Assembly: GCA_028870615.1 (NCBI GenBank)
Contig: JAGWPH010000280.1
Span: 1 to 8,855 of the forward strand
Reading direction: 5' to 3'
Origin: Betaproteobacteria bacterium
Lineage (GTDB): Bacteria > Pseudomonadota > Gammaproteobacteria > Burkholderiales > Ferrovaceae
Length of the DNA stretch: 8,855 nt
Of the stretch, positions 1-8,855 are shown piece after piece; positions within the stretch are counted from its first letter, which is position 1; every line of letters starts with the position of its first letter. The notes beneath the pieces are model-generated. The model saw only the letters and a program-made list of their open reading frames with translations. It did not search any database and was not told where the DNA came from. A program made the position numbers and the translations under genes.

Positions 1-2203
<2,203 letters not shown>

Positions 2204-2228
2204 CTCCAATCAACACCACCAAGGTTAA

Positions 2229-3512
<1,284 letters not shown>

Positions 3513-3524
3513 TGACAGGATGGC

Positions 3525-3830
3525 ATGCTGGATCCCGGACGCTGGTTGCGCTACGCGCTACTGCTGATCATTGTGATGCTGGGCTATGCCCTGACGCTGG
3601 GTAAGGGGGGATGGCTGCACATCCGGGCGCTGGACCAGCAGATTGCCGCGCAGAAAACCACCAACCAGGAGTTGCAAAAACGTAACGAGGCGCTCTCGGC
3701 GGAGGTCCAGGATCTCCGAAAGGGATCCGATGCGCTGGAAGAGCGCGCCCGGGTGGATTTGGGCATGGTACGTCAGGGTGAAACCTACTACCGGTTGGTG
3801 GAGTCGCCACCCAAGGCAAAAACCCCCTGA
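3525..3830 (+). CDS. ftsB: Cell division protein FtsB (DivIC family septum formation initiator)
   Basis: FtsB is a small bitopic inner-membrane protein that joins FtsL and FtsQ in the divisome and helps activate septal peptidoglycan synthesis. The protein has 101 residues: a short cytoplasmic N-terminus, one membrane helix at about 8-25, the hallmark LGKGGW (25-30), and a periplasmic coiled coil at about 31-75. The conserved end EERAR.DLGM....ETYYRLV spans 72-92, and a short polar tail ends in KAKTP. The ATG at 3525 is preceded by AGGA (3517-3520) at 4-base spacing. It gives the expected short N-terminus, while the ATG at 3520 is in another frame. It follows eno by 12 bases, the common proteobacterial arrangement, and so is read from the same transcript. 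It ends 7 bases from the convergent bamD stop, with no obvious terminator between. Identification is secure despite the short length because the GKGGW and C-terminal motifs match. Confidence 0.95.
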   Translation: MLDPGRWLRYALLLIIVMLGYALTLGKGGWLHIRALDQQIAAQKTTNQELQKRNEALSAEVQDLRKGSDALEERARVDLGMVRQGETYYRLVESPPKAKTP

Positions 3831-3837
3831 AACCGGT

Positions 3838-4644
3838 TTACCAGAAGAATCGCCACCAGGGTCGTTCAGGCGTTGGGCTCGCCGTGGCGAGATACTTGCT
3901 GTTGGGAAAATTCTTCTGAAGCACGCGCAGGGTGTCGTTCTTCAAGTCCTGAATCCCCATTGCATCATAGCTGTTGTACATGATGAACAACGCCTCCTCA
4001 ACGGCGGATGTTTTGGGATAGCTCTTGATCACTTCCTGGGCGCGGTTGGTTGCAGCGAGGTAAGCCTGGCGCCGATAGTAATAACGTGCGGTGATGAGGT
4101 CTGCCTGGGCCATGGCGCCGACCAGGAAGGTCATGCGCACAGCGGCGTCTTCTGCGTAACGGCTGCTGGGAAAGCGGGTGATCAGCTCCTTGAACGCATC
4201 AAACGCTTCGCGCGCCGGTTTGCTGTCGCGTTCTGCAAGATCGCGTGTGCTGTAAATGCCGAACAATCCCAAATCGTCGCTGAAATTGGCTAGTCCCTTC
4301 ATGTAATAGGCGTAGTCCACGCCGGGATGATTGGGGTGGGCCTTGATAAACCTGTCGGCTTCGCTGATGGCCGAGGCCGTTTCATTTTGTTTGTAGTAAG
4401 CGTAGATCTGTTCCAGTTGCGCCTGTTGCGAGTAAGCCCCATAAGGATAGCGGGATTCCAGGGACTCGTAGAGTTTGGCTGCTTTTTCATAATTGCCGTC
4501 CTTGAGTTCAGCCTTGGCCTCGGCGTGCAGCTTGGCTGCTGACCAGTCCTTGGTGGGATCGGTCGCGTCGTCAAAGGCGCCGCAGCCAGTCAGCAGGGCG
4601 GCAAGGAAGAGCAGCAGGATTCGCGTTAAACTGGCGTTCGTCAT
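3838..4644 (-). CDS. bamD: Outer membrane protein assembly factor BamD (lipoprotein)
   Basis: BamD is the essential lipoprotein partner of BamA in the machinery that folds beta-barrel proteins into the outer membrane. It is anchored by lipid on the periplasmic face. The 268-residue product starts with a signal peptide (Arg8, hydrophobic 9-18) and a lipobox LLTGC, putting the lipidated Cys at 21. The rest is helical TPR-like repeats, with clear signatures NYEKAAKLYESLESRYPYG (51-69), ADRFIKAHPNHPGVDYAYYMKGL (96-118), RDLAERD (134-140), AFDAFKELITRFPSSRYAEDA (147-167) and AQEVIKSYPKTSAVEEAL (202-219). The C-terminus is unusually aromatic (PWWRFFW). The start gives the right signal-peptide length, but no good ribosome site precedes it. 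It is divergent from rluD with 13 bases between start codons, and its likely promoter lies inside the rluD coding region. It converges on ftsB. The bamD/rluD divergent pair is also known in E. coli. Confidence 0.96.
   Translation of the reverse strand: MTNASLTRILLLFLAALLTGCGAFDDATDPTKDWSAAKLHAEAKAELKDGNYEKAAKLYESLESRYPYGAYSQQAQLEQIYAYYKQNETASAISEADRFIKAHPNHPGVDYAYYMKGLANFSDDLGLFGIYSTRDLAERDSKPAREAFDAFKELITRFPSSRYAEDAAVRMTFLVGAMAQADLITARYYYRRQAYLAATNRAQEVIKSYPKTSAVEEALFIMYNSYDAMGIQDLKNDTLRVLQKNFPNSKYLATASPTPERPWWRFFW
3842..3918. repeat. 9-base inverted repeat at the ftsB/bamD convergent junction
   Basis: CAGAAGAAT (3842-3850) and ATTCTTCTG (3910-3918) are perfect reverse complements 59 bases apart. 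They enclose a smaller hairpin, CTCGC-CGTG-GCGAG (3878-3891). The structure starts 12 bases after the ftsB stop and lies within the last codons of bamD. No T-run follows on either strand, so it is not a standard terminator. It might still stabilise or end the ftsB-side transcript. Confidence 0.4.
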
Positions 4645-4657
4645 TTCGGAAGTCGCT

Positions 4658-5629
4658 ATGCAATCGCCGGATTATACCAGCCTGGAAGAAACGGACCCGA
4701 TCGAAACCACAATGCCTCTGGACTGTGCCGGACTGCGGCTGGACCAGGCACTGGTGCGGTTGTTTCCGGATTTTTCCCGCAGTCGACTGCAGCGTTGGGT
4801 TAGGGAAGGATGCATTCTGCTGGACGGGGTTCCCGCCATTCCAAAAATGAAGGTCTGGAGCGGCGAACGGGTGACCCTGCAAATTCCTGACGATGCCGAT
4901 TCGCAGGATATCGTGGCCGAAGCCATCGATATCGAAGTGGTGTACGAGGACGCCGCCGTGCTGGTGATCAACAAGCCGCCCGGGCTGGTGGTCCACCCGG
5001 GTAACGGCCATCGCAGCGGCACCTTGCAGAATGCCTTGCTGCATCATGATCCGCGCCTGGGTGCCGTGCCGCGCTGTGGCATCGTGCATCGTCTGGACAA
5101 GGACACCAGCGGACTGATGGTGGTGTCCCGCACCTTGGCCACCCATGCGGAGCTGGTGCGCCAGTTACAGTCACGTACGGTGCATCGCCATTACTGGGCC
5201 CTGGTGCAGGGCCACGTGAAGCATGATGGCACCCTGGATGTACCGATCGGGCGCCATCCCACCCAACGGACACGGATGGCGGTGACTTCGGGAGGCCGTC
5301 CTGCAGTCACGCATTACACCATCGTGGAGCGACTGCCCTGTCATACCCTGATCGAATGTCGGCTGGAAACCGGCCGGACACACCAGATCCGGGTGCATCT
5401 GCAGTATCTGGGCTTTCCGCTGGCAGCAGATCCTGTCTATGGAGGGCGCCCGCAGCGATTTGACGCGCGCTCAACCGGAGCCTTGCAGCATTTTGGCCGC
5501 CAGGCATTGCACGCGTTTCGACTGGGGCTGGTTCATCCCGTCACTGCACAGCCGGTGGCCTGGGAGATTCCCATGGCCCCGGATATGGCAACCTTGCTGG
5601 CTGTGCTGCGCGATGCCCGCCATGAATAG
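4658..5629 (+). CDS. rluD: 23S rRNA pseudouridine synthase, RluD type
   Basis: RluD isomerises uridines in helix 69 of 23S rRNA (1911, 1915 and 1917 in E. coli numbering), which supports ribosome assembly and translation termination. From the ATG at 4658 the protein has 323 residues, matching the family (E. coli 326). An S4-like RNA-binding domain covers about 18-75 (LRLDQALVRLFPDFSRSRLQRWVREGCILLDG). The synthase domain follows with VINKPPGLVVHPG (103-115), the catalytic motif HRLDKDTSGLMVV (144-156) with Asp147 as nucleophile, and LETGRTHQIRVHLQYLGFPLAADPVYG (236-262). The start was chosen because GGAAG (4648-4652) lies 5 bases upstream and the length fits. The frame is open back to 4493, but that part is only the reverse of bamD. 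It overlaps pgeF by 8 bases, implying coupled expression. RluD is chosen over RluC or RluA from the S4 domain, length and synteny with bamD and pgeF. Confidence 0.94.
   Translation: MQSPDYTSLEETDPIETTMPLDCAGLRLDQALVRLFPDFSRSRLQRWVREGCILLDGVPAIPKMKVWSGERVTLQIPDDADSQDIVAEAIDIEVVYEDAAVLVINKPPGLVVHPGNGHRSGTLQNALLHHDPRLGAVPRCGIVHRLDKDTSGLMVVSRTLATHAELVRQLQSRTVHRHYWALVQGHVKHDGTLDVPIGRHPTQRTRMAVTSGGRPAVTHYTIVERLPCHTLIECRLETGRTHQIRVHLQYLGFPLAADPVYGGRPQRFDARSTGALQHFGRQALHAFRLGLVHPVTAQPVAWEIPMAPDMATLLAVLRDARHE
4671..4679 (-). promoter_or_regulatory. Extended -10 promoter for bamD inside the rluD coding region
   Basis: Read on the minus strand these bases are TGGTATAAT, a perfect extended -10 (TGnTATAAT). 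The element lies 27 bases before the bamD ATG, so transcription would begin near 4664 with a leader of about 20 bases. No good -35 hexamer is found at the usual distance, which fits the extended -10 class that can work without one. On the other strand the same bases are codons for Asp5-Tyr6-Thr7 of RluD. The 13-base gap between bamD and rluD leaves no room for a promoter elsewhere upstream. Confidence 0.6.
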
Positions 5630-6362
5630 CGAAGTCCTGGGGTTCAGCGCCGATTGGCCGGCGCCGCCATGGGTGAAGACCTTGTCCACGACCCGCGCAG
5701 GGGGGGTCAGTCAAGGGGCCTGGGCCAGTCTCAATCTGGGCACACGTTGTGGCGATGCGCCTGCCCATGTGGCTGAAAACCGGCGCCGGGTGTGTGCGGC
5801 GTTGGGGGCAACGCCGCGCTGGTTGCACCAGGTCCACGGCACCACGGTGGCAGCAGCGGGCACCGATGAAGCGGAGGCCGATGCTTTCGTGACGCGCGAT
5901 GTCGGGGTAGTTCCGGTGGTGTTGACGGCAGATTGCATGCCGCTGCTGTTCTGTCATCAGAAACTGCGCGTGGTGGCTGCTGCCCATGCAGGTTGGCGCG
6001 GGATGGCGGCTGGAGTGATTGAGGCGACGGTGCGTGCCATGGCTGTGGACCCTGCCGGAATTCTGGTCTGGTTGGGTCCCGCCATTGGGCCCGACGCCTT
6101 CGAGGTGGGAAGCGATGTCCATGAGGCCTTCCTGGCTGTGGACCCTGAGGCCGCACAGGCGTTCAGGCCCGGGGCACCAGGGAAATGGTGGGCCGATCTC
6201 TATCGGCTGGCACGGTTGCGTCTTGCGCACGCTGGCGTGACCCAGGTCTATGGGGAACGCTTTTGCACGATGCAGGAGCCGCTGCGGTTTTTCTCGCACC
6301 GGCGTGACCGGGGCGTGACCGGGCGCATGGGAAATTTCATCTGGATGGTTCGGGACTCCTGA
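5622..6362 (+). CDS. pgeF: Peptidoglycan editing factor PgeF (YfiH / laccase-domain family)
   Basis: The family was once called polyphenol oxidase or YfiH. In E. coli PgeF keeps wrongly incorporated amino acids out of the peptidoglycan stem peptide, and relatives act on purine nucleosides. The 246-residue product shows the family motifs in order: TTRAGGVSQG (23-32), SLNLG..CGD (36-45), WLHQVHG (67-73), EADAFVT (85-91), TADCMPLL (102-109), AHAGWRG (121-127), GPAIGPDAFEVG (152-163), ADLYRLARLRL (191-201), and FFSHRR...TGRMG (223-237). The presumed metal and catalytic residues His72, Cys105 and His122 are present. The ATG at 5622 lies inside the end of rluD, an 8-base ATGAATAG overlap. An in-frame ATG at 5613 is an alternative start. 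Neither has a clear ribosome site, so translation probably depends on ribosomes finishing rluD. Oddities are Arg42 where many relatives have His, and an extra residue in the C-terminal motif. Confidence 0.93.
   Translation: MNSEVLGFSADWPAPPWVKTLSTTRAGGVSQGAWASLNLGTRCGDAPAHVAENRRRVCAALGATPRWLHQVHGTTVAAAGTDEAEADAFVTRDVGVVPVVLTADCMPLLFCHQKLRVVAAAHAGWRGMAAGVIEATVRAMAVDPAGILVWLGPAIGPDAFEVGSDVHEAFLAVDPEAAQAFRPGAPGKWWADLYRLARLRLAHAGVTQVYGERFCTMQEPLRFFSHRRDRGVTGRMGNFIWMVRDS
6301..6322 (+). repeat. 11-base exact tandem duplication inside pgeF
   Basis: GGCGTGACCGG occurs twice in direct succession, at 6301-6311 and 6312-6322. It sits in the codons for the conserved C-terminal motif RRDRGVTGRMG. Since 11 is not a multiple of three, the two copies are read in different frames, yet the motif continues normally on both sides. 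The repeat therefore may be a chance resemblance or an old duplication with compensation. Confidence 0.85.
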
Positions 6363-6370
6363 GGCCCCCG

Positions 6371-6376
6371 TATAAT
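6371..6376 (+). promoter_or_regulatory. Likely -10 promoter element for the ZIP transporter gene
   Basis: A perfect sigma-70 -10 hexamer TATAAT lies in the 52-base gap between pgeF and the transporter gene, 38 bases before the ATG. Transcription would start near 6383, leaving a leader of about 30 bases that contains the GGAAG ribosome site. The -35 side is weak: with 16-18 base spacing the best candidates are around TTCGGG and GTTCGG. Activity might therefore need an activator or be low. The element suggests the transporter gene is not only read through from rluD-pgeF. Confidence 0.55.
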
Positions 6377-6414
6377 GCACTTTTGATCCATTCTGTCAGG
6401 CGTCCGGAAGATTC

Positions 6415-7191
6415 ATGTCACCCTTGATTGCCACAATCATCGCCGGGGCTGCAGCGGGCTCGCTGTCCATGATCTGCGCCGCCCTGGTGGTATTTACGGC
6501 CCGTCCCGCATGGGTTCCCCTGCTGGTCAGCTACGCCATCGGGGCCTTGCTGGGCGCCGTGTTCCTCGAGATCCTGCCCCATGCCTTCGCACTCACGGCC
6601 AGCCCCGAGGCGGTGTCTGCAACGGTATTGGCTGGAATCCTGGGTTTTTTCCTGCTGGAGAAACTGGTCCTCTGGCGCCACGTTCATGTGCATGATCTTG
6701 ATGCTGCCTCGCAAGAGGGTCACGCGCATGAGGCCCATCAGGGCCGGACCGGCGCCATGGTGGTGGTGGGCGATTCAGTGCACAACTTCGTGGATGGCAT
6801 CATCATTGCAGCGGCCTTTGTGACGGATCCCCACCTGGGCATCGTCACGGCGCTGGCAATCATTGCCCATGAAATTCCCCAGGAGGCGGGCGATGTGTTG
6901 GTTTTGCTGCATTCGGGGTTATCCCGTGGGCGCGCCCTGGCGTTCAACCTGTTTTCCAGCATGGCCACGTTGGTGGGCGGGGTCATGGCTTGTCTGGCAC
7001 TGCAATCCCTGCAGCGTTACGTCCCTTATATGCTCGCGCTGGCCGCAGCCAGCATGATCTACGTTGCGGTGGCCGACCTTATTCCCGGGCTGCATCGTCG
7101 GGTGGATTTCAGGGCTTCGGCCTGGCAGGTGATTTTGATTGGGTTGGGCGTTGCATCTATTCACTGGGCCCATGTCCTGATCATGGAGTGA
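6415..7191 (+). CDS. ZIP-family divalent metal transporter, exact metal unknown
   Basis: A 258-residue inner-membrane protein of the ZIP (SLC39-like) family, which usually brings Zn2+ or other divalent metals into the cytoplasm. About eight hydrophobic segments are visible, roughly at 2-28, 33-60, 68-87, 113-136, 140-166, 173-196, 203-224 and 235-256. The hallmark metal-site motifs are HNFVDG (His123, Asn124, Asp127) in the fourth segment and HEIPQEAGD (His152, Glu153, Gln156, Glu157) in the fifth. The second resembles the HExPxExGD form of LIV-1-type ZIPs. The loop between segments three and four is rich in His (89, 91, 93, 103, 105, 108), a common metal-sensing or metal-capturing feature. 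The ATG at 6415 has GGAAG (6406-6410) 4 bases upstream. It lies between pgeF and phaC, neither of which has an obvious link to metal uptake. Substrate specificity cannot be read from the sequence. Confidence 0.9.
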   Translation: MSPLIATIIAGAAAGSLSMICAALVVFTARPAWVPLLVSYAIGALLGAVFLEILPHAFALTASPEAVSATVLAGILGFFLLEKLVLWRHVHVHDLDAASQEGHAHEAHQGRTGAMVVVGDSVHNFVDGIIIAAAFVTDPHLGIVTALAIIAHEIPQEAGDVLVLLHSGLSRGRALAFNLFSSMATLVGGVMACLALQSLQRYVPYMLALAAASMIYVAVADLIPGLHRRVDFRASAWQVILIGLGVASIHWAHVLIME

Positions 7192-7207
7192 GCCTCACGG
7201 TTCTTGC

Positions 7208-7236
7208 TTGAGTTAACGCGGTGGCAGGTTTACCCT
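7208..7236 (+). promoter_or_regulatory. Possible weak sigma-70 promoter for phaC
   Basis: TTGAGT (7208-7213) and TACCCT (7231-7236) are separated by 17 bases in the gap before phaC. The match is only partial (4 of 6 and 3 of 6 consensus bases). The -10 part overlaps the loop and right arm of the inverted repeat at 7223-7239, which could block or modulate it. The start site would be near 7243, giving a leader of about 45 bases. Confidence 0.3.
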
Positions 7237-7239
7237 GCC
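7223..7239 (+). repeat. Inverted repeat GGCAGG-N5-CCTGCC upstream of phaC
   Basis: A perfect 6-base inverted repeat with a 5-base centre (TTTAC) lies 31-47 bases after the transporter stop codon. As RNA it would form a GC-rich hairpin, but no T-run follows (TGGATAAC comes next), so it is not a standard intrinsic terminator. As DNA it could be a regulator site, since it overlaps the possible phaC -10 element. The right arm CCTGC can also pair with a second GCAGG at 7257-7261. Confidence 0.6.
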
Positions 7240-7260
7240 TGGATAACAATCAGGGCGCAG

Positions 7261-7270
7261 GTGGCGCCAC
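7261..7270 (+). repeat. Perfect 10-base palindrome just before the phaC ribosome site
   Basis: GTGGCGCCAC is a perfect palindrome ending 6 bases before the Shine-Dalgarno stretch AAAGGA (7277-7282) and 18 bases before the phaC ATG. It could be a protein-binding site or a short hairpin in the mRNA leader. I do not recognise it as the site of a named regulator. Confidence 0.5.
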
Positions 7271-7288
7271 TTCACGAAAGGAAAAGGG

Positions 7289-8855
7289 ATGAATGCACCG
7301 CCGGCTGGCAAGCACACCGTGGAACCTTTGCTGGAAACGTTGGGGAAAGCCAATCAGGCACTGATGGAAAATGTCGGTGCGCAACTGGCAGGATTCAATC
7401 CGGAGGACTACCAGGATTTTCTGAAGGAGCTTTCCCAGGCCGTGGCCAGGGATGCTCCCCACTGGCAAGCGCTGCAAACGCAATATTATGAAAACCAGGC
7501 CGCACTCTGGATGAACATGCTCAGCCGTGCCGCTGGACAGAAGCCCACCGTGCCCCCCCCGGAGGCTGCCGCAGCAGCGCTGACCGATCGTCGCTTCAGC
7601 GCTCCCGAGTGGGGTGAGAATCCCCTCTACGATTATCTTCGCCAGTCTTACTTTCTGACGGCCAGCTGGTTGCGGGAAGCGGTGGAATCCCTGCAGATGG
7701 AACCAGCCACGCAGCAACGGCTGAATTTTTTCATGCGCCAGTACGTGGATGCCATGGCGCCTTCCAACTTTCCAGCCACCAATCCGGAGGTCCTGAAAAA
7801 AGCCATCGAATCGGGGGGGGAGAGCCTCAAGGCAGGGCTTAAAAACCTGTTGGCCGATATGGAAAAGGGCCAAATTTCCATGACCGACGAGTCGATGTTT
7901 GAGGTAGGGCGCAACATCGGCATCACGCCGGGTGCGGTGGTGTTTGAAAATGAGTTATTTCAATTGCTGCAATACCACCCCACCACCCCCGAAGTCGCTT
8001 CGCGCCCTTTGTTGATGGTGCCTCCCTGTATCAACAAGTTCTACATCATGGACCTGGAGCCTTCCAATTCATTGGTCAAGTATGCCGTTGATCGGGGGCA
8101 CAGCGTATTTCTGGTGTCCTGGCGCAACATCGACGAATCGCTCAGGAATGTCACCTGGGACGACTACATCGAAAAAGGCGTGGCCACCGCCGTTCGGGTC
8201 ACCCAGGCCATCGCGGCAACCGGGCAGATTGATACCCTGGGCTTCTGTGTGGGCGGCGCGTTACTTTCCTGCGCACTGGCAGCCCATGCGGCGGATGCAC
8301 CGCTGCCGGTGGCCTCGGTGACGCTGATGGCCGCATTGCTGGACTATTCGGACGTGGGTGAAATCGGGGTCTACATTGATCGCGCTTTTGTCGAGCAGCG
8401 CGAAAAGCAGCTGGAACATGGCGGTGTTGTGCCGGGCAAGGAACTGGCGATGGCCTTTTCCAGCCTTCGCGCCAATGACCTGATCTGGCCCTATGTGATC
8501 AACAATTACCTTATGGGCGAAACCCCTCCGGCCTTCAACCTGCTGTATTGGAATGGCGATGGCACCAATCTGCCCGGTCCCATGTTTTCCTGGTATTTGC
8601 GCCACCTGTATTTGCAGAACGAACTCTGCCGACCCAATGCCCTGACTGTTGCGGGCCGGCCGGTTGACTTGCGCCGGATCCAGATGCCCGCATATATTTT
8701 TGGTGCATGCGAAGACCATATCGTGCCCTGGAAGTCGGCCTTCGAATCCACCCGCCTCCTGTCCGGCCCCCTGGAGTTTGTGCTGGGGGCCAGTGGCCAT
8801 ATCGCCGGTTCCATCAATCCTGCCTCCAAAAACAAACGGCATTACTGGATTGGAG
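7289..8855 (+). CDS. phaC: Class I poly(3-hydroxyalkanoate) synthase, 3' end missing
   Basis: PhaC polymerises 3-hydroxyacyl-CoA, usually 3-hydroxybutyryl-CoA, into storage polyester on the surface of cytoplasmic granules, releasing CoA. The ATG at 7289 is preceded by a strong AAAGGA (7277-7282) with 6-base spacing. The frame stays open to the window end, giving 522 codons. The Cupriavidus necator enzyme has 589 residues, so about 60-70 C-terminal residues are missing. The N-terminal class I region includes DRRF...W..NPLYDYLRQSYFL (100-123) and DAMAPSNFPATNPEVLKKA (154-172). The alpha/beta-hydrolase domain has LLMVPPCINKFYIMDL (241-256), SWRN (277-280) and the lipase-like box GFCVGG (318-323) with catalytic Cys320. 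It ends with EDHIVPW (475-481) carrying Asp476 and GASGHIAGSINP (500-511) carrying His504. This triad matches Cys319, Asp480 and His508 of C. necator. Runs of eight C (7553-7560) and eight G (7813-7820) lie in frame. phaA and phaB would be expected downstream. Confidence 0.97.
   Translation, partial: MNAPPAGKHTVEPLLETLGKANQALMENVGAQLAGFNPEDYQDFLKELSQAVARDAPHWQALQTQYYENQAALWMNMLSRAAGQKPTVPPPEAAAAALTDRRFSAPEWGENPLYDYLRQSYFLTASWLREAVESLQMEPATQQRLNFFMRQYVDAMAPSNFPATNPEVLKKAIESGGESLKAGLKNLLADMEKGQISMTDESMFEVGRNIGITPGAVVFENELFQLLQYHPTTPEVASRPLLMVPPCINKFYIMDLEPSNSLVKYAVDRGHSVFLVSWRNIDESLRNVTWDDYIEKGVATAVRVTQAIAATGQIDTLGFCVGGALLSCALAAHAADAPLPVASVTLMAALLDYSDVGEIGVYIDRAFVEQREKQLEHGGVVPGKELAMAFSSLRANDLIWPYVINNYLMGETPPAFNLLYWNGDGTNLPGPMFSWYLRHLYLQNELCRPNALTVAGRPVDLRRIQMPAYIFGACEDHIVPWKSAFESTRLLSGPLEFVLGASGHIAGSINPASKNKRHYWIG

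Noticed and set aside
3520..3522. ATG five bases before the chosen ftsB start
   Set aside because: It is in a different frame and its product has no relation to FtsB.
3878..3891. CTCGCCGTGGCGAG hairpin as an intrinsic terminator for the ftsB transcript
   Set aside because: No run of T follows on the plus strand, and none follows on the minus strand either.
4493..4657. N-terminal extension of rluD back to 4493
   Set aside because: The extra residues are the reverse complement of bamD codons. The ATG at 4658 has a ribosome site and gives the normal family length.
5439..5621. N-terminal extension of pgeF back to 5439
   Set aside because: These residues are an out-of-frame reading of rluD. The family's N-terminus fits a start at 5622 (or 5613).
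5541..6380. Long open frame on the minus strand opposite pgeF (279 codons), and similar ones opposite pyrG (633-1331), eno (2355-2996) and phaC (7250-7873)
   Set aside because: Each lies fully or almost fully opposite a well-identified gene, and its translation shows no recognisable domain. Such frames are common opposite GC-rich genes.
7241..7250. GGATAACAAT, identical to part of the E. coli lac operator
   Set aside because: The other half of the operator is missing and no lac-type gene is nearby. A 10-base match of this kind is expected by chance.

Overview
The window reads as an ordinary chromosomal segment of a Gram-negative bacterium, most likely a betaproteobacterium. The clues are the lipopolysaccharide gene kdsA and the outer-membrane assembly lipoprotein gene bamD, the pyrG-kdsA-eno-ftsB order, and the rluD-pgeF block lying close to a class I polyhydroxyalkanoate synthase gene (phaC). 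These orders are recalled from known genomes and were not searched. The DNA is moderately GC-rich by eye. I see no insertion sequence, phage gene, tRNA, rRNA or CRISPR array. Genus and order cannot be fixed from this sequence.

Left region (1-3830, + strand): a tight co-directional run of pyrG (5' end outside the window), kdsA, eno and ftsB. pyrG and kdsA overlap by four bases (ATGA). kdsA and eno are 28 bases apart, and eno and ftsB 12 bases apart. The metabolic logic is neat. PyrG makes CTP and enolase makes phosphoenolpyruvate (PEP). KdsA uses PEP to make Kdo-8-phosphate, and Kdo is later activated with CTP for lipid A-core assembly. FtsB, a small divisome protein, follows enolase as in many proteobacteria.

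Middle region (3838-6362): bamD lies on the minus strand, converging on ftsB with 7 bases between them. It diverges from rluD with only 13 bases between the start codons. A perfect extended -10 element for bamD sits inside the first codons of rluD. rluD (23S rRNA pseudouridine synthase) overlaps pgeF (peptidoglycan editing factor) by 8 bases.

Right region (6363-8855): a ZIP-family metal transporter gene with its own TATAAT box comes first. A 97-base intergenic stretch with an inverted repeat and a perfect palindrome follows. Then comes phaC, cut by the window end after 522 codons but with its whole Cys-Asp-His catalytic triad present.

I did not find an undescribed biological system. The observations most worth checking are the bamD promoter embedded in rluD, the structured phaC leader, the metal-dependent type of KdsA, the ZIP gene between pgeF and phaC, and two 8-base homopolymer tracts in phaC.
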